The notes under the pieces: model-generated
Told to the model about the DNA's origin: nothing
The model's input: the letters and a program-made list of their open reading frames with translations, nothing else
Databases searched by the model: none
Source of the DNA: Ypsolopha sequella
Lineage: Eukaryota > Arthropoda > Insecta > Lepidoptera > Ypsolophidae
Assembly: GCA_934047225.1 (NCBI GenBank)
Contig: OW203987.1
Span: 2,321,501-2,385,500, forward strand
Length of the DNA stretch: 64,000 bases
Direction: 5' to 3'
Translations under genes and position numbers: made by a program
Part shown: positions 21,636 through 32,010 of the stretch, piece by piece
Layout of the letters: every line of letters starts with the position of its first letter
Position numbering within the stretch: the first letter of the stretch is position 1

Positions 21636-24600
21636 TTACGAATCTGCAAATCTAACTGGTTTCCTAATTACACGACCGCTGCGTGATGTCCTAATTTCTG
21701 GCTGATCACGTGTCTCAAAAGGTACTAACGGACTTTGAACTGAAACGTTTTGATTCTCAATATTTTGACTTGTTAAATCGCTTTCATTTTGAACATCCTC
21801 GTTTTCAAATAAAGTATACGCTGGTTTCAATCTATCTATAGAAATGTTCGTCTGTCTGTTCGGTAACTGTCCTTTGAAAACCTTATTTTCTCTACCTAAA
21901 ACGCGGTATGGGCCATCATAAGTAGGTGTTAGAGGTTTCTTAACTGCATCATTTCTTATGAAAACGTGTGAACATGACTGTAAGTCCTTATGTACGAAAA
22001 TCTTTCTGGAATCGCTTGACGTTCGCGACTGCGGCTTTAATTCTCTAATAATTTTGCGTAACTGCTCAACATATGTAAAAGGATCATTGCTCTGCGTACC
22101 TACTTCTTGAAAAAAATCACCTGGTAGCTTTATATTGTGTCCGTAAATCATCTCTGCCGAACTTATTCCTGAGTCGCTCCTGCCTGAAGCTCTTAACCCT
22201 AGAAGAACTGTAGGTAATTCTTGTATCCAAGATGTACTTGCCTTCAATCTAGCAGTAAGCGCTGCTTTCAGCGTACGATGCCACCTTTCTATGCTGCCGT
22301 TGCTTTGTGGATGATATGGAGCGGTTCTAAATTTCTTGATACCTAATAATTTCATTAACTCTGCGAATAACTCACTCTCCATCTGCCTTCCTTGATCTGT
22401 TGTCATTCTGCTAATACTTCCGAAACGACAAATCCAACCTTCATACACGGCTCTGGCTACTTTCTCAGCCGTGATTTCTTTTACTGGAATTGCCTCTGCC
22501 CATCTGGTATATCTGTCTATGATTGTTACTAAATACCTGTATCCCTCTTCAGTTGTTGGAAGTGGCCCAACGATGTCCATATGGATATGTTCGAATCTGT
22601 TGCATGGTGGAAAACTTCCGACTTCTGATACGGTGTGTCTATTTACCTTGCTCCGCTGACATTGTATACAAGATTTTGCCCATCGGCTTACATCTTTATT
22701 CATGCTAGGCCAAAAAAATCTTTGCGTTACCATCTTACGTGTAGTTTTGCTACCTGGATGACTAAAATTATGTATAGAATCAAAAGCTGTTTTCCTAAAA
22801 GTTTCAGTCAAAAACGGTCTGGCATTATTAGTACTTATTTCGCAATAAATTAATTTGTTGCTACCTGGTAACCTGAGTTGCTTTAATTGTACATTGCTGT
22901 CCTGCTTTGTCAGTAAATTGTGCAAGTGTGTGTCTGTTCTCTGCGCTGTCGCAAGTTCGCTGTAATCTAGTGCTGACGGGCATGTTATGGTTTCAATTCT
23001 AGAAAGTGCATCCGCTACGGAATTCAAATTACCTTCCACGTGTTTAATATAAGTTGTAAATTCGCTGATGAACAATAACTGCCTCGTACGTCTTGGGTTC
23101 TCTTTGTTACTACCTGTCTTTGTAAAAGCAAATATTAAGGGTTTATGATCTGTAAATATAGTGAACTCTCTACCTTCTAGCATGTTTCTGAAATAAACTA
23201 CGGCCATGTATATTGCCAATAATTCTCGATCATATGTACTATATTTCTCCTGTGCCGCTGAAAGTTTCTTTGAAAAATAACCTAACGGTTTCCAGTAATT
23301 ACCAACCTTTTGTTGTAAAACTGCGCCTGCACAATTTGCACTGCAATCTGTCATCAGAGATAATTCCACATTGGCCAACGGATGAGACAGAGTAACGGCG
23401 TTTTTAAGACTTACCTTACACTGCTCGAAAGCCTGCTTTGCCTTCTCGTTCCATGGAATCTTTGTTTTGTCCTTTTTCTTTGTATTGTGCAAAAACTGGT
23501 TCAGCTCTGCTTGCTGTACGACTGCCTTTGGTAGATGCGCTCTGTAAAAATTTAACATTCCTAAAAATCGTCTCAGCTGCTCAACTGTTTCCGGTTTTGG
23601 GTATTCAGTGATAGCCTTGACTTTGTCCTCCAAAGGACGTATTCCCTCTGTGGAAACTTTATACCCCAGAAAATCTACTTTAGCTTGTCCAAATACACAT
23701 TTACTTAAGTTTATTGTGATTCCAATCTCGTTAAAACGTTCAAAAAGTTTTCTGAGATGCTGCGTGTGCTGCTCTTCTGTTTCTGATGCTAGAATAACGT
23801 CATCAATGTACCCGAAAAGACATGATTTCTCCCCCTTTTCATTCTGTATTACTTCTATACCCTGTAAAACTGTATTATTCATGAATCTTTGGAAAGTTTG
23901 AGCAGCATTTCTAAGTCCAAACGTGATACGCGTAAACTCGTATAGCCCAAACGGTGTTATAATCGCTGTTTTCTCTACATCCTCGGGTGCTACTCTGATA
24001 AAATGATAGGCTCTATTAATATCTATACGTGTGAAAAAATTTTTACCTGCTAATCCATACGTGAAGTCTTGTAGCCGAGGTACTGGATACCTGTCTGGTT
24101 TCGTGATTGCGTTGAGCTGCCTGTAGTCTCCGCATGGCCTGATCTGGCCATCCTTTTTCGGCACGACGTGTAGAGGACTCGCCCAAGCACTTTTTGATGG
24201 TCTACATATAGAACCTAAATTCGTCCCTGACCTTATTAAACCTATCTGGGGGCAAAGGTCGTGCTTTAGCATGAACCGGTGGTCCGGTTGTCTCTATGTG
24301 ATGAAAAACTGAATGCGACGGTATTTCTTTAAAAAACACAGGTATCGTAATTTCGGAAAATTCTTCTAATAATTCGCGATATGGATGTTTATCCTGAATG
24401 CTACTTATTGAAGAAGGACCTTCATAAACAACTATCGTACCATCTGTACGTAAATTAGTCACCAAATCAATTAATTTTCTATTGTACAAGTCTATAAGTA
24501 ACTTATGAGTTCTTAAAAAGTCTGCTCCGAGTATGGGCTTTGGTACATCACAAACTATAAATGTCCACTTGAATGCACGTCTTAAACCTAAATTTAGCTC

Positions 24601-24819
24601 CATTGTAGTCACACCATAAGTCTTAATTTCTGTATTGTTCGCTGCGTATAATTTATATGTGCACTCACGACGATCTTGCGGTTTAACACAACTAACCGGT
24701 AAAGTACTTACGTTTGCACCACTATCGATTAAAAAACGTAGTTTACTATTCCAATCCGTAATGCTTAACCGATGATTGTCTGTCACTGCAATGCAATTGT
24801 TAACCGCACCCAACTGCAT
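21636..24819 (-). pseudogene. Gypsy pol polyprotein (protease, RT, RNase H, integrase), one frameshift
   Basis: Protease: LRFLIDSGANVSTLP and PILGADFLRTH near the N-terminus (frame from 24819). RT: SPLHVVPKKDGQIRPCGDYR, TRIDINRAYHFI, FGYIDDV (the catalytic YIDD). RNase H: SLMTDCSANCAGAVLQ, YSTYDRELLAIY, TIFTDHKPL, NSVADALSR. Integrase: an HHCC zinc region (HNFSHPG ... CIQCQRSK), then HMDIVGPLP, MTTDQGRQMES and HPQSNGSIERWH for the DDE residues. The long frame (21636-24272) is open for 878 codons. Near 24200 it is out of frame with the protease frame, and the few residues expected before RPSKSAW are missing. A small deletion of roughly ten bases would explain this, so this copy should not make active pol. 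Confidence 0.9.
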
Positions 24820-24831
24820 CGTTTCTAATTT

Positions 24832-25842
24832 TCATGCACCGTATTGCTGCGACTGCTGTCCCTGTGCTTGCCGCTGTTGATTCTGCGACTGCTGCTGCGT
24901 ACCCCAATTACAAGGCGTTTCACATCTGTTCGCTCTATTTCCGAATTTGTAATGATATCTGCATAGCCAATCCGGATGACTAGGGTTTCTCCTGGGCCCG
25001 TTCGATCTAGACCTGTTTCTGCTCCGATTTCTTCTATCACCACGGTAACCGTAGCTCCTATCTCTGCTGCGTCCGCGAATTTCATTAACTTCTCCTTTCA
25101 ACTCTTTAAGCTGCAACGTCAACGCCATCATCTGTATCATCAGCTCCGGAAATGGTGAGGAAGTCGCTGCGGCCGCCGCTGTCACTTCCGCCACATCTCC
25201 TGTCCTAATATTCTCGACTATCTTGTCTGCCATTGTTGCTAAATTCTCCAGGCTTGTCTCCTGGCTCACAGCTAAGACTGCTCTAACTGCCGACGGCAAA
25301 CGTCCAATCCACAATTTCTTCAGGGAAGCCTCTGATGTTCCCGAGTTCCTTGCCAATTCTGCCATCCGCCGTAGAAGCTGAGATGGCTTCTGCGTGCCTA
25401 ACTGGATTTCACTCACCAGCTTGCTGAACTGAACTTCTTCACTCTCCTCCAAAACTTTCAAGAGTCTATTTTTCAACGTCTCGTATTTGTTATATTCTGG
25501 CGGTGTACTGATTAAGTCGCTGACTGACCTGAGTGCGTCCCTGCCGAGTTTGGAAACGGCTACATTAAACATTTCCGCGTCACCCTTTTTCTGCGGAACC
25601 ATAATCGTGTCGTACTGTGCGAACCATAATCGCGGTAAATCCGACCAAAACTCTGGCAACTTGGTCTGTAAACTAATCGAAGCTAACTCGCTTGTCGCTT
25701 GTTCCATGGCTGCATCTGTTTCCTGTTTAAATTTCTGCACCTCACTTGATACAACTGTGGTTTGTTCTACTTTAGATGGTTCGTCTCCCGTTTGTACACC
25801 AACTTGTTGTCCGCTGAGTGTCCGTCTAGCTTGTCCGTACAT
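24832..25842 (-). CDS. Gypsy gag
   Basis: ATG at 25842 (MYGQARRTLSGQQVG) is preferred; the frame is open upstream to an ATG at 25914, but those 24 residues look like leader. The capsid-like part contains LPEFWSDLPRLWFAQYD, LKNRLLKVLEESEEVQF, LGTQKPSQLLRRM and LWIGRLPSAVRAVL, typical of Gypsy gag. The end is basic and Arg/Ser-rich, with CRYHYKFGNRANRCETPC, the CxYHxxFG...C form of nucleocapsid finger known from this group. It ends at TGA (24832-24834), only four codons before the pol ATG and in the same frame. Gag packages the element RNA in virus-like particles. Confidence 0.85.
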   Translation of the reverse strand: MYGQARRTLSGQQVGVQTGDEPSKVEQTTVVSSEVQKFKQETDAAMEQATSELASISLQTKLPEFWSDLPRLWFAQYDTIMVPQKKGDAEMFNVAVSKLGRDALRSVSDLISTPPEYNKYETLKNRLLKVLEESEEVQFSKLVSEIQLGTQKPSQLLRRMAELARNSGTSEASLKKLWIGRLPSAVRAVLAVSQETSLENLATMADKIVENIRTGDVAEVTAAAAATSSPFPELMIQMMALTLQLKELKGEVNEIRGRSRDRSYGYRGDRRNRSRNRSRSNGPRRNPSHPDWLCRYHYKFGNRANRCETPCNWGTQQQSQNQQRQAQGQQSQQYGA

Positions 25843-26108
25843 TTCCAGAAATGAAAAAGAACAAGAGACGTTTACCGCTACCACCTGCCCAAAGATTGCG
25901 TCTGAATACGACACCGGCCGCGACGAAAACCGGTGAGGACCGTATAATACCCCCCTGGGTCCGGCCCTGCCCAGAGTGTGCCGTCTAAATTCTCGCCGAG
26001 GCCGACACTTCTCGACGAGGAGTTCCCTTCCCGCTGTCCCGTGTCCCGTCGGTTCACCTCACAAACACTACACCCCAACAGCCATACAATGCACTGTCCA
26101 AAAATCAA

Positions 26109-26123
26109 CGTTCGGGGTCACCA
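26109..26123 (-). promoter_or_regulatory. tRNA primer-binding site of the Gypsy element
   Basis: Three bases inside the 5' LTR the minus strand reads TGGTGACCCCGAACG. It starts with TGG, as required to pair with the CCA end of a tRNA, and would prime minus-strand DNA synthesis. I did not identify the tRNA. Confidence 0.7.
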
Positions 26124-26126
26124 CTT

Positions 26127-26430
26127 TGGCAAGTTGGGGTGTTGACTAATTGAAACACAGGTTAACTATAATATTATTAAAACTCGCGTGAGCTGACATA
26201 CTAAATTATTATTACATACGGCTTGAACAATCACACGTGAGTGTTCAAGCCGTATGTAATAATAACACAGGTTAACTGTTAATAGTCCGATATAATCAAG
26301 TGGCTAAAACCACACAAGAAAACACGTCGATACTATACAATGTCGGGAAGAGAACTGGCGAGGCTACGTGCCTTGCCACAAGTCGTGCGCAGTTACTTAT
26401 TGCTATAATCAGCAATTTCATGACTCCACA
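26127..26430 (-). repeat. Gypsy 5' LTR (304 bp, with 110-bp insertion)
   Basis: Same ends as the 3' LTR. The extra length is one insertion at 26168-26277. Confidence 0.9.
26168..26277. mobile_element. Small hairpin insertion in the Gypsy 5' LTR
   Basis: A 110-bp addition that includes a second copy of AACACAGGTTAACT, which directly flanks the new DNA on both sides (14 bp). Its right half is a near-perfect inverted repeat: TTACATACGGCTTGAACA at about 26211-26228 and TGTTCAAGCCGTATGTAA at about 26242-26259, with the arms going on a few bases into T/A triplets. The 3' LTR lacks it, so it arrived after the element inserted. Confidence 0.75.
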
Positions 26431-27258
26431 CCGGTTATAAAAATTTTCGTTTTGAGTGGTTAAATTGCATAAAAGCTCTTTTTCTATTGATAGCAATTAG
26501 ATTCAGTGTGACCGCGACTATCACATGAGGTACATTTATCATATGCAAATTTTGCTGGGCAATTTGCAGACTTATGTCCTTGTTCATTGCATGTAAAACA
26601 TTTAATATCATAGTTGACTTTTTGGTGGCTTAATTCTGTTCCTCTTGGCCTATTTTTCTCTGCTATGCCTGGTGATGTCTTCACATTTGCTAGATAATAC
26701 AGTAATGAAGTGGTATCATGACAGCCAGCCGATACAGCTCCTACTTCTAAAAGTGTGTTCCCCAAAGTGCCTATGATTGCCTCTGCCACTACGTCATCTG
26801 GTATACCATAAGACAACCCAATTCCTACTTTCTCATTGTAGAATTTTATAGGGTCTTCATTTGGGGCCTTCACCCTATTCACTAGTTCCCTAATTTCAGT
26901 TAATTTTTTCTTTGTAAATGGGAAGGCTTTAACTAACCGTGTCTTCCATTCATCCCAGGATATATCATACGAGGCTTGCCTTTCATACCATCCTTTGGCA
27001 TATCCTGCTAATTTTGATGTGCAGTTACAAATTGTAGTTTTTTCATCCCAGCCATACATTTTAGCCGTGCCTTCTAAGTTTCTAATCCAGTGCTGGATGG
27101 ATATAGTAGTAAATTGTGGATCGAATGGAGGTACTGCCTTATCACTCCCCACATAGCACAAAGCCGTTGAATTAGAAGTGCTTGGAGCAGTGAAGTTACT
27201 GATATCTGCCAGTGGTGTCGGAGTAGGAACTATAATATCAGATACTATGGATTAGGGG

Positions 27259-27850
27259 TTTCTATAGTGGACTGCCGCACGAATTATAGGTTTGGGGGGA
27301 GGGGGAGGGGGGGAGGGGGTATACCCCCTGTACCACTCCCCCCCCCCCCACGGAAACCCATAATTGCTGAGATATTGATGATCAAAGTTTTGAGGTTAAG
27401 TCACCTCCGATCAATCATTTTCTATCATTTCCTATCAAAATAGTGTCGAATTAAGGGACTTACTAGTGAACAGAGGCAGATTCGGTTCTGGCGCTACTAG
27501 TGAACCGAGGCAGATTCGGTTCTGGCACTCGCCGGCCGCTGTCGCGGCACGCTCGCTCCGCTCGCTCGGCTCGTGTGTTGTGGTTCACAGATAACCTAAC
27601 CTAACAACTTGTTTTTGGGACTTACTAGTGAAAAGAGGCAGATTCGGTTCTGGCACTACTAGTGAACCGAGGCAGATTCGGTTCTGGCACTCGCCGGCCG
27701 CTGCCGCGGCACGCTCGCTCGGCTCGTGCGTTGTGGTTCACAGATAACCTAACCTAACCTGATTTGTTTTTGGGTCTTACTAGTGAACAGAGGCAAATTC
27801 GGTTCTAGCATTAGTGGACTGCCGCACGAATTATAAGTTGGGGGGGGACC
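27259..27850. repeat. Merlin left-end region: G-runs, two 160-bp tandem repeats, second copy of the end
   Basis: After the outer end come runs of G and C (27290-27350). Two repeats of about 160 bp start at about 27457 and 27617, and a third is cut off at about 27775. Each contains ACTAGTGAACCGAGGCAGAT twice, a CGCTCGCTCGGCTCG palindromic G+C-rich part and AACCTAACCTAAC. The inner end copy TTAGTGGACTGCCGCACGAA then begins at about 27810 and is again followed by G-runs. Confidence 0.8.
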
Positions 27851-28046
27851 TTCCTAAGGGGGGGCCCTTAGGAAATTTATGGTTCCCTCCCACTTGAGAA
27901 AACTAATAGTTAAGTAGAAAAATTATTTTTTCCTATTCTAACCTCAAAATGTCTAAAATGATTAGGTACATTCTAACAATGAATGAAATGTGATGTAGAT
28001 TACTTGTAAAATGAAACACATTAATAAATTTAAAATCAAATATGTA

Positions 28047-29401
28047 TTAAAATGTATACACATAATTAACAGCATTTATTAATTCATAGAATGGGTCCAA
28101 TTTGTTTCTCTGGACCCATCTCCGCCACTGATATTCGATGATCACATCGGCAAAGTTGGACGGGTGGTTAAAATTGTCCTTTTTAAACCATCTTTTAACC
28201 ACCCGCCATTGGGACTCGATACGTTGTGTATGAGTCCCATCTGGAGCCACAAAAGGATTGTCTGGATCCGAGTGATTTACTTTCTTATGTATATAGCCGT
28301 GTTCTGCGAGGCAATCGTAGGCCCGCCAGTAGTCTGTATGTATAGTTGTCCCCTCAGCGACGTGCTTTTTTATGAGGGGCACCAGGACCTCCGCCGATCT
28401 TATATTCTCTGGGCAAACTTCCAGGCGAAGGTCCTCACTCCCATCTTCTATCATGCCCAACACCCAATGGCCTTCCACTCGTCGACCTAAAACAAAGAAA
28501 CATACTTTATAAAGCAAAAGTTGTTTCTGGGTGGCAAACATTAGTTCTGTCAATATAGTACTTTTGAAGCAGAAGTTGTTTCCGGGTGGCAAAAAAAAAA
28601 TAACCTAACACCCGAAGGCTAAGGCTCCGCTCCGCTACGCTTGGCTCCGCTCCGCTCCGCCTTAGCCTTCGGAACCTAACCGGTCCATGTCGAGGTGTCC
28701 CGAATTCTGTCAATTAAGTATTCTATAAACTAAATTATAATAAAATTGTTCTTACCTTTGTGGTACTTTCGCACTCCAAACTTCGACTCATCGATTTGCA
28801 CGATCTTGCCGGGGCCTCCTATTTTGCCGATTACTTCTTGCTTCTCCATTTGGTAGATTGCCACCGTCTCCCGGCAATAATTGTACCAGTCAGCGACAGT
28901 ATTCATTGATAAACAATGTCCCCCCTGCATATCCAAATCCTCTTCGATAGCCGTTTCATAGCTCCACCTTCGGGTGAAACAGTACATCAGGTAGAACACC
29001 CGCGGGAGTGAAATTATTGCCCGCTCGAACCAAGTGCCTTTTGCCCGGGTAATTCTGCCACGGGCCTGGCGACATGGTTCTTTGTGGCAGCGAAAGTAAC
29101 CCACATTCTCGCCAGTTAACTCGATGCTCATTGGTGTGCGGTGTCGAGGGCATCTTTTTTCGACTGGGACCATGTTATTGGCCTCCGCAAATGCAATGCA
29201 CTGCTCCCTCGTGCCGCACTCTCGCACTAAACGAGGGAGATTCATTCTCCTCAAAATCTCTTCCACGTACAAGCGTCTAGGTACGTATTCGCCGTAGAGC
29301 TCTCGATTGTTGTCGTTAGGGTCCGGCAAGATATCTCCACCTTCGTCCTGCGCGCAGCCCGAGGGGCCCGCCAAGACATCGTCAGCAGGTAGTTGGTCCA
29401 T
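28047..29401 (-). CDS. Merlin transposase (ISXO2/IS1595-type DDE)
   Basis: ATG at 29401 (MDQLPADDVLAGPSG); upstream residues of the open frame are hydrophobic leader. Exon 1 is 29401-28756, the intron 28755-28487 (GTAAGA...TTTTAG), exon 2 28486-28047; the product is about 361 residues. The N-terminal half has a zinc-ribbon-like CPRHRTP...FRCHKEPC. The catalytic residues fit the ISXO2-like domain: VQIDESKFG (Asp 204), IHTDYWRAY (about Asp 267), QRIESQWRVVKRWF (about Glu 306). The splice junction falls in the conserved KYHKG/RRVEGHW stretch and keeps frame. No stop or shift was seen, so it may be functional. It would cut at the Merlin inverted repeats described for this element. Confidence 0.88.
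28612..28672. repeat. Hairpin inside the Merlin intron
   Basis: CCGAAGGCTAAGGC and its inverse GCCTTAGCCTTCGG enclose about 30 bases of CGCTCCGCT repeats. It resembles a foldback mini-element nested in the intron. Two copies of AGTTGTTTC[TC]GGGTGGCAAA lie just before it. Confidence 0.65.
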
Positions 29402-30255
29402 TTCAAACAAAGCACGGGTCGTCTTTCGGGCAAGGTCCAGAGTCCAAAAAAACGTAAGCCGGGTCGTCGGGAGAAGCAGGTACAAATCCAGGTAGAGCGC
29501 GGGGGTCGTTAGAAAAGGCACAAGAACACAAAAAACAACAGAGCACATTCCAAGTACGCAAGCGCAAAAAGAATGACGCTATATTTTTTTCATTGCAAAA
29601 TCCCTCATTACGTTCCAATTTATGACAACTAAAAAAATATCACATCACAAACTTACATATATTTTGACGCATCAATGCACTAAAAAGTCAAAGTACAGTG
29701 AAATGGAACGTCGTGGTGCGCTTTTTATGCAAAATTATAAACAACAAAAGGGGTAAATGCGCTTTTTTTGCACAAAAAATTATAAACTTTAAAAATTAAT
29801 ATCTAAAAAACTACACGTTTCCTAACGATAATATTTTAGAATTATAATCTTACATCACCTAGCTAACTACCAATATAATTATTTCTAACAAATTCGTGCG
29901 GCAGTCAACTATAGCCAACCCATGGATTATGTTGATGGACCACTTCTATGGTAATCATGCGTTTGCTTCAGTTGCCTGATTAAACCCTCCAAAGCTTTTA
30001 TTCGTTTATCCTTGTGTACCATGTCCTTCTTCCGTCTCTGACTTTTCTTTCTCTTATATCTATACTCATAATCAGATTCTGAAGATGTACTATAATATCG
30101 TCTCTTGTATTTTCCAATTTTAACACCTTATATAAGTATAATAAAAATGTGATAATGTAATATAAGTTTTGAATTGCAGTATATAAGTTTTGAATGTTCA
30201 ATGGACACTTCTATAAAGTTGACTACACTATACTGCACTAATCAAGCATCAAAAC

Positions 30256-30467
30256 TGTTAGCTATTACAGATTTTTATTACATATATTTTGTTATCTAAA
30301 ATAATCATTGTCAAGTAGGAATATTTTATTGTGAGACAGCTGGCAATACACAGCTGTCAGTCTAGAATTACGCGGGGTATTGTAAGGTGATAGTGTCCCC
30401 AATAAAACTATATCAAAATATCTTATCCGCCTGTATTATTTATAGTATATTATTAGTAATACTAACA
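30256..30467 (+). repeat. Left LTR, 212 bp
   Basis: TGTTAG...CTAACA ends with AATAAA inside. Identical to the right copy as far as I can read. Confidence 0.85.
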
Positions 30468-31981
30468 ATTCAGAAGTGCTATATGTATACCTAAAAGCCC
30501 AAATAAAACAGCTCAGAAACAAAAAGAAGAATTGCGTTGTAAAATGGTGCCGTGACTGACGTTTTCAATTGTGTTTTCAAAACCCAAATGGGCTGCATAA
30601 AGTGAAATAATAGTTTTTCACAGCCCTATTAGACGATAACAATAACTTTTAAACAAAGTTAAGTGTAATTAAGTACTTAAACCTCATCTACTTTAAATTG
30701 TGAAACAAACCATAGTGGTCATTGACCCCTCTACATGACTATCAATTTGCACCAGAAAGAAATGGAAAAATGTTCAGAAAAGGATTGAAAAACAAACAAA
30801 TGGAACCTTAGGGACAACCTTCACAAGTAGTGGGTTATGTAAGTGGACAAGCAATGCCAACAACTGCTAAAACCTTTCCGCTAGGTATGAGTAATATGCA
30901 CTGATTTGTTATGGTAATGCTTTTTCTGCATTTTTATGTGTGATAGACCACAAATTATACAATTTAAAAAAAAAAGTGATCGGAAGACAAATATGTCTTT
31001 TATAAAATTAAGTACCTATTAATAATCTACATTTAAAAGCATAAACCATGGATTACCTATCTAGTTACTAGGTTATCTACTCAAGACACGAAAAAATAAT
31101 AATAAAAATGGGTAATTAAGCAAGTTGAGTATTGAAGGAAATCTGTGACTGGAATCTGGAATATATTCACGCTGTGATATTATGCTGTGATACCTACTGA
31201 AAATTATTTTAATCAATTTACTGATCGAGTAATACTAGGCTTGTATCTTTGAAAGGAGTGTTTTACAGAGATTGTATGTCGTGGAATGTTTCATCATTAT
31301 ATATATTTTCTTCGGTGAAATAAATGCAAGGACAGAATTGAGCCAGTGACCATAAGTTTATGCAATAATGTTACTTGGAATACAATTTTGGAGATACACA
31401 ACAAATAATGATGTTGACTAGAAGCTACAATTTACAAGCTACAATTACTAATGTGAACGCACATGACATAAGGGTGAAAAAGATAAATGGAAATTTATAA
31501 TATACAGTTATGGTGCAAGGATCACACTTTCAGGAAATAACTTTCAGGTTTTACTTAATGTCAGTAAAATAAAACTGCATGGAGCTTTTGATTGGAGGAA
31601 ATACTACTGCGAAGGAGTTGAGAATGATTATTTTCAGTATATTGGCTATTAAGTTCAAATTTTTTAGAATTTGAATGCACATTATAAGAGCTTAAGATAC
31701 ATGAAAATTCAATAACAAAGAGGGAGTGCACAATAACATACTTTCAGGGTTTATTTTCAGGAAATTATTTTCAGTTTGTTTTGTTGAAGTACTGCCAAGG
31801 AGGGTTACAGCTGTAAATTGTACGATGGTTGTTCAATTACAACAAATATGGGAAACAGTAAGGATTGGAAAAATGTGTAAATCAATGTGAAATCGACCAG
31901 GCGACACGGTGGTATGGGTATATGTTTAATTGTTCATATTTTCTTTACTTAATGTGTCCAAGTGCACAAGGAAGGGTGAGG

Positions 31982-32010
31982 TAATATTATTATTATTATT
32001 ATTATTATTC
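31982..32010. repeat. (ATT)n microsatellite
   Basis: An uninterrupted run of ATT triplets within the non-coding LTR element. Confidence 0.9.

Larger units (their letters stand above)
19516..26430 (-). mobile_element. Gypsy-type LTR retrotransposon, nearly complete, minus strand
   Basis: Direct LTRs lie at 19516-19709 and 26127-26430. On the minus strand they start TGTGGAGTC and end AACTTGCCA (TG...CA). Apart from a 110-bp insertion in the 5' LTR they differ at about three positions out of 194, so the insertion is young. The six bases CCGGTT flank both sides (19510-19515 and 26431-26436) as a target duplication. Inside, in order, are a primer-binding site, gag, protease, reverse transcriptase, RNase H, integrase, a small membrane-protein frame, and 1.6 kb of non-coding DNA. 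The target was an older LTR-element gag gene. Confidence 0.92.
27255..29921 (-). mobile_element. Complete Merlin DNA transposon with 8-bp target duplication
   Basis: The octamer ATGGATTA flanks it at 27247-27254 and 29922-29929, matching the 8-bp duplication known for Merlin elements. The ends are inverted: GGGGTTTCTATAGTGGACTG then CCGCACGAATT on the left, and GGGTTGGCTATAGTTGACTG then CCGCACGAATT inverted on the right. One transposase gene lies inside. The left part also holds tandem repeats and a second copy of the end sequence (27811-27850), so the left end is duplicated or a second small Merlin is nested there. Removing the element rejoins the older gag frame, which confirms the boundaries. 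Confidence 0.92.
26437..30128 (-). pseudogene. Older LTR-element gag with two zinc knuckles, split by insertions
   Basis: The minus strand carries a gag gene in pieces. The 5' part (about 30128-29930) is basic and coiled-coil-like (RRYYSTSSESDYEYRYKRKK, KDKRIKALEGLIRQLKQTH). After the Merlin element the same frame resumes at about 27246 with PTPTPLADISNF, then the gag core (27161-26484): HWIRNLEGTAKMYGWDEK, WYERQASYDISWDEW and KNRPRGTE. It ends with CFTCNEQGHKSANC and CTSCDSRGHTESNC, two CCHC knuckles. A TAA lies in frame at the Merlin junction, and the frame stops after NCYQ. The Gypsy element follows directly. No protease or pol of this older element remains. Confidence 0.75.

Noticed and set aside
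27560..27775. Telomeric repeat tract
   Set aside because: Only two or three AACCT units occur per copy, so it is not a telomere or an interstitial telomeric array.
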